Part shown: positions 8,646-16,681 of the stretch, piece after piece
How positions within the stretch are numbered: the stretch's first letter is position 1
Layout of the letters: each line of letters opens with the position of its first letter
NCBI GenBank assembly: GCA_964526785.1
Contig: CAZGMJ010000035.1
Location: forward strand, 1-60,523
DNA from: CAZGMJ01 sp964526785
GTDB taxonomy: Bacteria; Planctomycetota; Phycisphaerae; Sedimentisphaerales; Anaerobacaceae
Length of the DNA stretch: 60,523 nt
Direction: 5' to 3'
Notes under the pieces: generated by a model
Databases searched by the model: none
What the model saw: only the letters and a program-made list of their open reading frames with translations
Told to the model about the DNA's origin: nothing
Translations under genes and position numbers: made by a program

Positions 8646-9592
8646 CAGTGGGTTTCACACAGGCCAAAGGCGTTACCCCATGGGCATATCATCTGCATTC
8701 CCACCGTCCCAATGAACTCCCGCTCAAGCTCGCTGAAATTCTGTTCAGCGACGCCCCTCGATCGGGACGCAAGGTGTCCCTTGATGACGACGATTATCGC
8801 AAACTGGCGTACATCGCGGGTCATCTGACACACATGGCGGCCGACCAGATAATCCACCCGATCGTCAACAGCGTTGCAGGACCTTACTATCGAAGCGGAG
8901 AAAATCCGAAGCGACATCGCGAGTGCGAGGTTTTCCAGGACTACTTTTTGTATGAGCAGGTATATCGCATGGAGAACAAGACAGGACCCGATTATGATTT
9001 CTTCGAGCAGGATTTTCGTGGTTGGGCCGATTGTATCCGAGGACTGACCGCTCGCAATATACACGATTGGTTCCGCTACTTCCTGCAGCGCGGCTTTGTC
9101 GAAACTTACGGTTCATGTCCGGAAGAAGACGACATCGAAGACGCTGTGGACGGCCTGCTTGTGACTCTACGCCTCTGCAAGACGTTCGGTCCATACAGAA
9201 AGGCCGCAGAGCACTACGAGCGGCACGGCGACCAGTCGCACATGTACAGGCAGTACGTGCGAGATATCAAATACCTCAAGCACTATCGCGTCGCCGTCGA
9301 ACTTGCGGTAGTCTATCTGATCGCACTCTATGACCTCTACTTCACATTGAAGACAGGCAGAGATTTCACCGACCGCCATCGAAAACGCTTTCTCAATATT
9401 GTCAGAGCCGCAGACTTATCGTGTCCGCTTGAACGCAACATACTCGCCAAGGCTACCAGAGAACTGGAAAAGAAAACAACCATGGTTGCGACAATCAAGT
9501 CACATGTAGGTCCATTGCTCACGAAAACCCGCTTCGCAGATACACAAGCCATCATGCGGCTTCGCAGTGACAGAAAGGTCGTCACTATATGA
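8633..9592 (+). pseudogene. Zinc-dependent phospholipase C family gene, C-terminal fragment
   Basis: Continuation of the gene begun at 7139. It encodes WAYHLHSHRPNE, then IAGHLTHMAADQIIHPIVN, where His and Asp residues match the Zn ligands of the family, then HRECEVFQDYFLYEQ. A helical C-terminus rich in basic residues follows. The open frame extends upstream to an ATG at 8579, but those first residues come from the insertion, out of phase with the last codons of its gene, and have no Shine-Dalgarno, so independent translation is unlikely. Together the two fragments would give a 389-residue enzyme. The family includes phospholipase C and related proteins of unknown substrate. Confidence 0.85.
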
Positions 9593-9694
9593 CGCCAGGA
9601 CTCCCTTATAAGCATTGTACCGTCGCCCTGAAGCCGTTTTTATCGGAAGCGGCACATATTCCAGTCAATTCTGGATGATTTGTCGGATATGCGA

Positions 9695-9700
9695 TATAAT
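9695..9700 (+). promoter_or_regulatory. Possible -10 box for a leaderless transcript
   Basis: A perfect TATAAT lies 6 nt before the ATG at 9707, where no Shine-Dalgarno is visible. Transcription starting about 7 nt downstream would begin at or next to the start codon. The matching -35 region (TGGATG, 9672-9677) is poor, so this is tentative. Confidence 0.35.
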
Positions 9701-9706
9701 CCACGC

Positions 9707-10426
9707 ATGGATTTGTCAATTGTCATACCAGCTTACAATGAGAGCCGTAAGATTGCGCGCGATGTCCAGCAAGCCGTTGCCTTCCTTGCGGAGACCCAAT
9801 ACACAGGCCAGGTCATAGTTGTTGACGACGGCAGCACCGACAATACAGCCGAGATTGCTGAACGTGTGCCCGCTCCTCAGGGGATATCTACACAGGCTAT
9901 TCGATATGAGAGCCATCATGGCAAGGGATACGCCGTGCGAAAGGGCTTCCAGGCATCCGAAGGCGATTACGCGATGTTTGCAGACAGCGGTAGCTGTGTC
10001 CCATATACCGACACGCTCCGAGGACTCGAAATGATCAGGAATGGCGAATGTGATATCGCCCACGGGTCGCGAAGGATGTCCGGCTGCAAAATCGAACGAG
10101 AGCAGAGTCTGTATCGGCGCATATGTTCGAAGATGTTCCACTGGTTCGCGATACACGACATGGGAATTCCCGCCGAGTTTACCGACACCCAGTGCGGGTT
10201 TAAGGTCTACAAGGGTGACGTCGCCCGACATCTGTACGACGAGGCCTTTACGGACGGTTTCACATTCGACATCGAGATCATTATGCGCGCTCAACAGGAA
10301 GGCTATCGCATCAAGGAGTTCCCTGTGGACTGGACGTGCGATCGTGACAGCCGACTCTCGCCTACGCGCAGTTCCTGGCGAGTCCTGTCCGAGCTCATGA
10401 AAATCAGGCGCGAACTTTCCAAATAG
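9707..10426 (+). CDS. Family 2 glycosyltransferase, dolichyl-phosphate glucosyltransferase-like
   Basis: A 239-residue GT2 enzyme with a GT-A fold, starting MDLSIVIPAYNES. Characteristic segments follow: VIVVDDGSTDNT (nucleotide-sugar binding), GKGYAVRKGF, FADSGSCVP in place of the usual DxD acceptor-metal motif, GSRRMSG and TDTQCGFKVY. This pattern matches polyprenyl-phosphate glucosyl- or mannosyltransferases that make lipid-linked sugars on the cytoplasmic face of the membrane. No membrane helices are seen. Upstream ATG (9689) and TTG (9680) codons are in frame but add residues not found in the family, so 9707 is preferred. The convergent minus-strand neighbour unit includes an Agl23-like glycosyltransferase, which could use such a lipid-linked donor (inference). 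Confidence 0.88.
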   Translation: MDLSIVIPAYNESRKIARDVQQAVAFLAETQYTGQVIVVDDGSTDNTAEIAERVPAPQGISTQAIRYESHHGKGYAVRKGFQASEGDYAMFADSGSCVPYTDTLRGLEMIRNGECDIAHGSRRMSGCKIEREQSLYRRICSKMFHWFAIHDMGIPAEFTDTQCGFKVYKGDVARHLYDEAFTDGFTFDIEIIMRAQQEGYRIKEFPVDWTCDRDSRLSPTRSSWRVLSELMKIRRELSK

Positions 10427-10448
10427 CCGCCTCTATCGGACGCGTCTG

Positions 10449-11438
10449 CTACCGCGGTGGCGTGAAATCCGCTATCCCATCCCACTTGCCAAAGCGCAGA
10501 ACCGTCTGCTCCGTCCCCTGCTCATCTGTGAGCGGTATGACCGCGGCCAGGGCTTCCGGGTATTCTAGACAGAACGCCTCAATCTGTTCGATTGGCATCA
10601 TCATAAAAGCGGTCGACAGGCCGTCGCCTGTTGTCGCGTCAGGCGTTGAAGACCATGCGGCTACGCGAGCCTCTACAGGCCGGCCGGTTCGCGGATTGAT
10701 GATATGGCCGCCCTTCTGGACACCCGAACCGCTGACGGCCCTGTTGGCCAGGTTCAGGTGTGCGACGATCTTCCCTGTGCGAGGATGGGTGAATGTCAGC
10801 GGCCAACCATCCATCCCGGGCGGAGCGTCCATCGCGAGAACCGAACTGTAGCCGCCGTGGAGCAATGCCGCATCAATACTCCAGTCTCGCAGCAACCTCG
10901 CAACCGAATCGATGGCAAACCCTTTGCCGATGCCCCCGAGATCTATTTGCATGGGGGCCGCCGAAAGCACTACTGCGTGGTCCGCTTCATATAACTGAAT
11001 CTTGTCAGCACCCGTTCGCTGCAGAGCATCCTGAAGTTCCGCTTCGGTGGGAGTCCGCGAATTTCCTTCGTCGTCCTGCCAGCAGGCAAGAAGCGATCCT
11101 ACTGTAACATCGAACAATCCCTGCGTCTCATGATAAAGATCGATCGCCAACTGTAGGCACGCGAAGGTGTCCAATCCAATAACAAGCGGTTCTCCCGCAT
11201 CGAGTCTGTTAATCCGCGACACATCGCTGTTCTCGATATACCGGCTTAACTCTCGCTCCAGCCTGTCCACTTCGTCAAACGCGGCCGCGGCAGCCTGCCG
11301 TGCATACTGCTCATCTTCCTCGACGACAATCACTTCGAATGTCGTCGCCATCGCCTCGTGAGCGAACCGTTTCATCCCGGGTACAATAGATCTGCTGCTG
11401 TCCACAAAACGTGCTTCCGGCGGGTTCTCATTCATCAT
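10449..11438 (-). CDS. apbE: FAD:protein FMN transferase (ApbE family)
   Basis: A 329-residue flavin transferase that attaches FMN covalently to Thr or Ser of target proteins and needs Mg2+. Family hallmarks are visible: HEAMATTFEV near the start, LFDVTVGSLL, DLGGIGKGFAID, GGHIINPRTGRP and the C-terminal ATTGDGLSTAFMM carrying the metal-binding Asp. No clear signal peptide or lipobox is present, unlike many ApbE proteins, so it may act in the cytoplasm. Its start overlaps the end of the upstream Agl23-like gene by 11 bp, and there is no strong Shine-Dalgarno, so translation is probably coupled. The likely target flavoprotein is not in this window. Confidence 0.93.
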   Translation of the reverse strand: MMNENPPEARFVDSSRSIVPGMKRFAHEAMATTFEVIVVEEDEQYARQAAAAAFDEVDRLERELSRYIENSDVSRINRLDAGEPLVIGLDTFACLQLAIDLYHETQGLFDVTVGSLLACWQDDEGNSRTPTEAELQDALQRTGADKIQLYEADHAVVLSAAPMQIDLGGIGKGFAIDSVARLLRDWSIDAALLHGGYSSVLAMDAPPGMDGWPLTFTHPRTGKIVAHLNLANRAVSGSGVQKGGHIINPRTGRPVEARVAAWSSTPDATTGDGLSTAFMMMPIEQIEAFCLEYPEALAAVIPLTDEQGTEQTVLRFGKWDGIADFTPPR

Positions 11439-13068
11439 TTGTAGTCTTTGTCTCTGGAGCCGAGATGTCTGCAGGCGGTACGGAATCGTTGCGCAACGCC
11501 TCCCATACGTCCTTGCGAACGAAGCCCGTCAGTTTGATCTTCGGCCTGAGCCAGATGTAGTAGGGTTCATCGAATAAAAACATATACATGTTGCGTCGAT
11601 GCACGGGTGTCTGCACGTACAGCGTATTGGCCAGGGCCCCCTCGAACTGCGGCGACACAAGGTGTATCGCTTTATCCGCAGCGTTGTTCGGGACTTTGTG
11701 GTGGTAGCCCACGCGATCAAAACGGCGCAGATACCAGGGCAACGGCCAGTAGTCCTTGTCGGCGCAGATAACACTGATGGGGATCGAATATCCATCCTCA
11801 TGAACCGCAGCGTACTCGCTCAGTAGTTCCGGCACGCGGAACACTTCTTCGGTAGGATGCGCATACACATAGGGATTGCGGCTGTCAGCATAGTACCGAT
11901 AGTTGTTCAGCCACGCCTGCCAACCCAAATGCACGCCGGCTTCGAATAGCAGTAGCATGATAATCAGTCGGGGTACGGCATGCGGTGCCGCTCGAACCAG
12001 TCGCACCGCCCCCAGACCTGCCAACAGAATCATCCCGTGCAGAAACCCGAGCAGACACCAGGGCGTCTTGTAAGGAATGGCCGAGTAAATCAGGGTCATC
12101 AAAGCCGTATAGAAAGCAATGAATCGAAAGAAGGACAGTTGCCCTTGCTCGAAATCCCGGCCTCTCAATGCTGCGAAGAATCCGACCAGCGCTAACACAA
12201 CGATCAGCCCTTCCGTCCAGAAAGGCCCCTCGCCGATCTGGAAATACGTCAGTAAGTGCAGATAATAGTACCATGGGTGATCGTGAATGCCGCTGTGCTG
12301 GGCCCGGTCGAAATACGTCGTATACGTACGAATCGAATCGACAACACCGCTCGGGTGCGTGAGGAACGACGAAAAAAACAACCCGGCCACAATCAGTGCC
12401 GCCGCCAGACCAAGTGCGATGTCTCTCGATTTCACACTCTCCAGAACATCCGCAATATTGCCCGCCCGCCTTCGACGTAGTAAAAGCACAAACACCAGGG
12501 CAAGCAGCATTGCCGCGTACGAAATAATGCAGGTCTCCTTGGTTGCATCCATCAGACCGAGGAAAACACCTGTTGCGATTGCCCACGCAAGCCGTCGGCT
12601 TCGGGCGTACCGATACCCCGAAACAATCGCTGCAAAAGTGAATGACACAAGCAGCATTTCCTGGATGTAATACCGGCTGTAAAAGACCATCGCCGGACTG
12701 ATCGCGGTCAGGACAGCCGCTACTGCAGCGGGCTTGGGTCCCATCGCGTCACGCAGGAGCAACAGCAGAACAACCAACATGACCCCGAAAAAGACCGGGA
12801 CAATGCGAATCGTCAACTCGGTAGCTTCCGCAAGCACGTCAACGGACGTCAGCCAGGCCGGGACGAGAGTGAAATAGTTGAGCGTGGGACCGTGATATTC
12901 GAAAGGGTCATACTCGTACACACCCTCCTCGAGCAGTGTGCCGAACTTGTCCGCGTGCACTGCCTCGTCGCCATGTAAAGGACGCTGCGCGAGCCGAGGC
13001 ACACGCAGCGTCATAGATATCAGTGTCGCGGCCAGAATAAGGACGCAACCTTTGGTTGACCACTTCAT
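11428..13068 (-). CDS. TIGR03663 / Agl23-like polytopic membrane glycosyltransferase (GT39-like)
   Basis: A 546-residue membrane protein with about ten hydrophobic segments. Near the N-terminus it has RPLHGDEAVHADKFG and EYHGPTLNYF, the first-loop region containing the acidic pair typical of GT-C enzymes (PMT/ArnT/GT39 type) and of the TIGR03663 family. Members are predicted to transfer sugars from polyprenyl-phosphate donors on the outer face of the membrane. The stop codon overlaps the ATG of ApbE, and its own ATG overlaps the stop of the lipoprotein gene by 4 bp (ATGA), so the three genes form one tight transcription unit. Acceptor unknown. Confidence 0.85.
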   Translation of the reverse strand: MKWSTKGCVLILAATLISMTLRVPRLAQRPLHGDEAVHADKFGTLLEEGVYEYDPFEYHGPTLNYFTLVPAWLTSVDVLAEATELTIRIVPVFFGVMLVVLLLLLRDAMGPKPAAVAAVLTAISPAMVFYSRYYIQEMLLVSFTFAAIVSGYRYARSRRLAWAIATGVFLGLMDATKETCIISYAAMLLALVFVLLLRRRRAGNIADVLESVKSRDIALGLAAALIVAGLFFSSFLTHPSGVVDSIRTYTTYFDRAQHSGIHDHPWYYYLHLLTYFQIGEGPFWTEGLIVVLALVGFFAALRGRDFEQGQLSFFRFIAFYTALMTLIYSAIPYKTPWCLLGFLHGMILLAGLGAVRLVRAAPHAVPRLIIMLLLFEAGVHLGWQAWLNNYRYYADSRNPYVYAHPTEEVFRVPELLSEYAAVHEDGYSIPISVICADKDYWPLPWYLRRFDRVGYHHKVPNNAADKAIHLVSPQFEGALANTLYVQTPVHRRNMYMFLFDEPYYIWLRPKIKLTGFVRKDVWEALRNDSVPPADISAPETKTTNDE

Positions 13069-13931
13069 TTCACCGGTTTGCCGTAAACAGCCACCTCAAT
13101 GTAATGGTTCAGATCGTTGCCGGTGTTCCCATTGCTGTACAGCCGAACGTACCGACCCTTGACACCCTGCGACAGGCAATCGATCAACTTGCCTTCGTTG
13201 GTCTCGGTGTAGTGCTTGTCTTTGCCCACGCCCAGTCCGGACGAATTATCGATATCGTTGTTGAACACGGTCTGCACATTGGTGACAAAATCGGGATCGT
13301 CCGCAACCTGCACGACCACGTCGAAGTACACGCGAGCCTGCTTGTGGTAGTGCCAGACAACGATGGCGTAGATATCGGCCTTCTGCTCGAGATCGACCGT
13401 TACATGCTGAAGGAATGGCCCCAACTCCACATAGCTGCCGTCGGCCGCTTCCTTGTCGTCATCGGTAATCATCTCCAACTCGCCGATAATCGGCTCCTCA
13501 TCGCTGCTGGAGACGGGCTTCTCAAGAGCAAGATTGACCGTGCCTTCGGGAGCGAGGAACGGCGGGCGTGGTCCACCCCGCGGCTTCTCGAGGTTGGGTA
13601 CGCGGGTGTCCTGAGGCGTTCCGACGAACATCGGCTTGGGCAGTTCCAGATCAAGCGGGACCATGCCCTCGGTATCCTTCGTCTCCTCCGGCTCCTCGGC
13701 CGTCGTTTCGTTCGCGTCCTCAACGGGCTCTTCCGACTCGTCCGCCTCTTCGGCGTCCGCTCCATCGGCGTCCTTCATCGCTTCCGGCGAAGTCTCCGGG
13801 CTTGTCTCAGGAGCCGGCTCGCTCGGCGTCCCGTTATCCGACTTCTTGCACGAACAAACAAAGCACACCAAACCGGCCAACAACACCAGAAGACAGACTT
13901 TCACAATCGAACTGCTGCTTTTTCTCATCAT
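13065..13931 (-). CDS. Lipoprotein with acidic linker and discoidin-like domain
   Basis: A 288-residue lipoprotein: a hydrophobic signal (CLLVLLAGLVCFVCSC) ends in a lipobox-like CSC. A linker of roughly 60 residues dominated by Glu, Asp, Ala and Thr follows. The C-terminal half resembles an F5/8-type (discoidin) sugar-binding beta-sandwich (NLALEKPVSSS, HVTVDLEQKADIYAIVVW, GRYVRLYSNG). The ATG at 13931 is preferred over an upstream TTG because GAGG lies 9 nt before it. It overlaps the Agl23-like gene by 4 bp and is the first gene of that unit, read from the promoter at 14025-14053. Ligand unknown. Confidence 0.8.
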   Translation of the reverse strand: MMRKSSSSIVKVCLLVLLAGLVCFVCSCKKSDNGTPSEPAPETSPETSPEAMKDADGADAEEADESEEPVEDANETTAEEPEETKDTEGMVPLDLELPKPMFVGTPQDTRVPNLEKPRGGPRPPFLAPEGTVNLALEKPVSSSDEEPIIGELEMITDDDKEAADGSYVELGPFLQHVTVDLEQKADIYAIVVWHYHKQARVYFDVVVQVADDPDFVTNVQTVFNNDIDNSSGLGVGKDKHYTETNEGKLIDCLSQGVKGRYVRLYSNGNTGNDLNHYIEVAVYGKPVK

Positions 13932-14024
13932 CTTTCTTAACCTCAATAACTTGTTGTTCTACCCACCGTGCAGGCCGTCCGCCCTGCCGGTCCACCTCTG
14001 GAAACTGTTCACACGAAAGCGGGT

Positions 14025-14053
14025 ATCCTATGCTATTTGTAGGACGTTGTCAA
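14025..14053 (-). promoter_or_regulatory. Sigma-70-type promoter of the lipoprotein-Agl23-apbE unit
   Basis: On the minus strand a perfect TTGACA (14053-14048) is followed after exactly 17 bp by TAGGAT (14030-14025). The start would be near 14018, about 90 nt before the ATG at 13931. The rest of the 357-bp gap (13932-14288) shows no gene. Confidence 0.65.
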
Positions 14054-14288
14054 GCGACCGAAAAGTATAATTTTTCCGACGATTCACACTGGAAACCAGA
14101 ACCGCCGAACTCCATCGCCACCTGCCTGACCACTCAGAAAGGCGCAGCCAAACTCCGACAGGACAAAAACCTGCCGCAGAATGCCGAATCCCCGTACCTT
14201 TGTCAATCAAGACAACAGGGATCCGACGTATAGCCGAACCCCTGCATAGTCTTCAAAAACAGTTGAATGAGCTGTCAGACAGTGCAGC

Positions 14289-15800
14289 CTACTCTTTCTT
14301 CGCTTCGTCCTCACCCTGCTGCTCTGTCTCACCAGCGGTTTCCTTAGCCTCTTCCGCTGAAGCCACGGCAGGCGCCGGAGCCGGTGCAGCCTTGCCGGTG
14401 TCCGGCTCAGCACCTTTCTCAGGAGCCTCTGACGGCATTTCCAGGACACGTGATTCGAGCCCCAGTTTCGCCAGTATGAAGTACAGTACAGCACCGACAA
14501 TAAATGCCATGAGCGGAGCGGCGGGAATATTGGCCAACCCGACAAGCGGAGCCATACCCACAACAAAACCGACGGCCCAGGATATCCAGCCTGCAAGGTT
14601 CCAGCCCGCTCTCGGACCGGGCCATTTCTGACCGGCCAGCAGGTAGTCCACCATCATCGCACCACAGATCGGACCGAATGATGCCCCAATAACGCTGAAC
14701 ACATCAGCCGCACGTCCCGCCAGTCCGGTGACCGCAAGGAAGATACTGACTGCCGTGCCGATACCCACGGAGATAAACGGGTTTACCTTGGGCAGCGTAG
14801 TCTTGAAGCTATTGGCGGCGATGAAGGAAGAAAAGCATGCCGGCGGGAATGCCGCGACAGCCAGCAGTAAAGCCATCGTCTTACCGGCTCCTTCGGATCC
14901 CATGACACCGCCCATGAAGCCGGGCAACGCCGTGTTTAAGCCGTACTCCCCGCTGGAGCCAAAAGCCCCCGCTGCGATCAGAAGTGCGGCACCACCGGCA
15001 ACGAATGGGGCCAGAGCAACCCCGAAAAGACCGCCCATCTGGACGTCCTTCGCATCCTTGTTATTCAGTCCGAAGTCCACACCGGCCGCACCCGCGGTCG
15101 CGAAAAAGCCAACGACGCACGTAATGCACAAAGCGATAACGCCAAATGTGCTGAGACCTGCGGTCGTGCTTGCGCTCGTGACTTGACCGGCCGCCACCAA
15201 CTTCTCCGGATCGAAATCGCCGATGCCCCCGATGGTCTTGCCGAGCATAATCAACAGAATGATCAGGGGAATCAAGGGAAGAAAAGTTGCTACTTTCGCA
15301 ACATACTGAATGCCCTTGAGACCCACAAATGCCGCCACGGCCGCCCACACGACTGCAATAATCTTGGCCGCTGCCGCCCCACCGCCGAACAGCGGAGCCA
15401 ATGCAAGCGACGCGAAGTACGCGTTAACGCCCAACCAACCGAATTGCAATACGCCCATCAGGAAGCCGGGCATCAAAAAACCGCCCTGGACGCCATACGT
15501 CGAGGTGCCGACTACGTACAGAGGCAGTCCCGTCTTCATGCCCAACAAACCAGGTACCAGATAGAACAGAAAGTGGCACAACAGGCATGCAATGATCAAG
15601 CCCACAAAAGCAACACCCAACCCCTGCGAGAGCACACCGCCGGGAATCCCCGTACCTCCGCTGGGCACCTGGCTCCAGAATACGAACCACAGGAAGATAC
15701 CCGCGTAAGTCGGCGCGGTATTCTTATACCAGGGAGCACGATTCGAGGTGGGATTCGGCTGGGCCATGCTCACATAGCTTGGCAGCATTCCATTACTCAT
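14289..15800 (-). CDS. NCS1-type (purine/cytosine) permease with acidic C-terminal tail
   Basis: A 503-residue transporter with about twelve hydrophobic segments. The N-terminus (NTAPTYAGIFLWFVFW, then GLPLYVVGTSTYGVQGG) resembles nucleobase:cation symporter-1 proteins. The last 50 or so residues form an unusual hydrophilic tail rich in Glu, Ala, Pro and Lys (EAPEKGAEPDTGKAAPAPAP), predicted cytoplasmic. Nucleobase uptake is the family default, but no catabolic partner genes are nearby, so the substrate is uncertain. The ATG at 15800 has AGGAG 8 nt upstream. Confidence 0.75.
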   Translation of the reverse strand: MSNGMLPSYVSMAQPNPTSNRAPWYKNTAPTYAGIFLWFVFWSQVPSGGTGIPGGVLSQGLGVAFVGLIIACLLCHFLFYLVPGLLGMKTGLPLYVVGTSTYGVQGGFLMPGFLMGVLQFGWLGVNAYFASLALAPLFGGGAAAAKIIAVVWAAVAAFVGLKGIQYVAKVATFLPLIPLIILLIMLGKTIGGIGDFDPEKLVAAGQVTSASTTAGLSTFGVIALCITCVVGFFATAGAAGVDFGLNNKDAKDVQMGGLFGVALAPFVAGGAALLIAAGAFGSSGEYGLNTALPGFMGGVMGSEGAGKTMALLLAVAAFPPACFSSFIAANSFKTTLPKVNPFISVGIGTAVSIFLAVTGLAGRAADVFSVIGASFGPICGAMMVDYLLAGQKWPGPRAGWNLAGWISWAVGFVVGMAPLVGLANIPAAPLMAFIVGAVLYFILAKLGLESRVLEMPSEAPEKGAEPDTGKAAPAPAPAVASAEEAKETAGETEQQGEDEAKKE

Positions 15801-15869
15801 TTTCTCATCTCCTAACAAAAATACCCTGAACACTTTACAGGAACATCACCGGACAATTGAACACGCGAG

Positions 15870-15896
15870 AATATAACATCTTTACCACGATTTGAA
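15870..15896 (-). promoter_or_regulatory. Candidate promoter of the permease gene
   Basis: On the minus strand TTCAAA (15896-15891) is followed by TATATT (15875-15870) with a short spacer of 15 bp. The -10 box is good and the spacing suboptimal. The start would be near 15863. Confidence 0.4.
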
Positions 15897-15933
15897 TAGT
15901 TTTTTTGCATCAACGCAAGTTTTCCGCGGGCAC

Positions 15934-15975
15934 AAAAAACGGGCCGCAAATCCGCTTGAACGGTTTTGCGACCCG
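15934..15975 (-). terminator. Rho-independent terminator of the cytochrome unit
   Basis: Read on the minus strand, CGGGTCGCAAA (15975-15965) and TTTGCGGCCCG (15950-15940) form an 11-bp stem with one mismatch. It is followed directly by TTTTTT. It lies 33 bp after the cytochrome-b-like gene. Confidence 0.85.
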
Positions 15976-16007
15976 GAATCTTGCTCGGTAGAACCGGCCG
16001 TGGCCAA

Positions 16008-16652
16008 TCAATGTCTCATCTGCAAGCGAATCATCAAATGCAGATGCACCAGCGCCACCGCAGCGAACAAAATGCCCACATAACGATGCACGTCCATCAG
16101 GACGTGTTGCCAATGCGTCCCCGCCAGAGGCAGCATGCTCAACACGATCGACATGATCAACGGCAACGAAAGCACCACAATCAGCCAGAAAGTCGTTTTG
16201 GACAGAGCCGCCCCAGGACGTTTGTCTTCCGTGCATTCAGTCTTCACCAGTGTCGCCCGACGTATGATGCCCTGCAGCCACGGCCAGTCACATGCGTTGT
16301 AGCAGCAGTTTCTCGCCCACATAATTGCCAACACCGCCAGGCAAATCGCGAATATTGGGGCAAACGTGGCATGAATCATCATCATGTAGCCCTCGATGTG
16401 TTGGCCGTTGACAAGTGGATGCCACAGGCCCGTAAAGGCCAGTACCACAAAACACACAAGGGCCAGCAGGAATACGAGCTTGCGAAGCATGCCCATCAGG
16501 CTCAGTTTCTGCTCGACAAAGAGCATCGTAAACAGACGCACCAGACTCTTGCACGGATGACGCCAGCAATCGCAGTACGGCCGCACAATACAGCTAATCG
16601 CAATACCACCGAATGTGGCTATCAGCACAATAATTGAAATCGTTCTATACAT
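16008..16652 (-). CDS. Cytochrome-b-like integral membrane protein
   Basis: A 214-residue protein with about five hydrophobic segments, beginning MYRTISIIVLIATFGGIAIS. Histidines lie in or next to membrane helices (FTGLWHPLVNG, MMIHATFAPIFAI, and several in HVLMDVHRYVGILFAAVALVHLHL), which fits heme b ligation as in small cytochrome b561-like or DUF4405-like quinol-oxidising subunits. A Cys-rich loop (CIVRPYCDCWRHPCKS, then CCYNACDWPW) is a further feature. The gene follows the heptaheme cytochrome by 29 bp and ends at a clear terminator, so the pair probably forms one electron-transfer module between the quinone pool and periplasm (inference). A GTG at 16661 is an alternative start. Confidence 0.7.
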   Translation of the reverse strand: MYRTISIIVLIATFGGIAISCIVRPYCDCWRHPCKSLVRLFTMLFVEQKLSLMGMLRKLVFLLALVCFVVLAFTGLWHPLVNGQHIEGYMMMIHATFAPIFAICLAVLAIMWARNCCYNACDWPWLQGIIRRATLVKTECTEDKRPGAALSKTTFWLIVVLSLPLIMSIVLSMLPLAGTHWQHVLMDVHRYVGILFAAVALVHLHLMIRLQMRH

Positions 16653-16681
16653 GTTATCCACACACTCTCAATGTTACAGAT

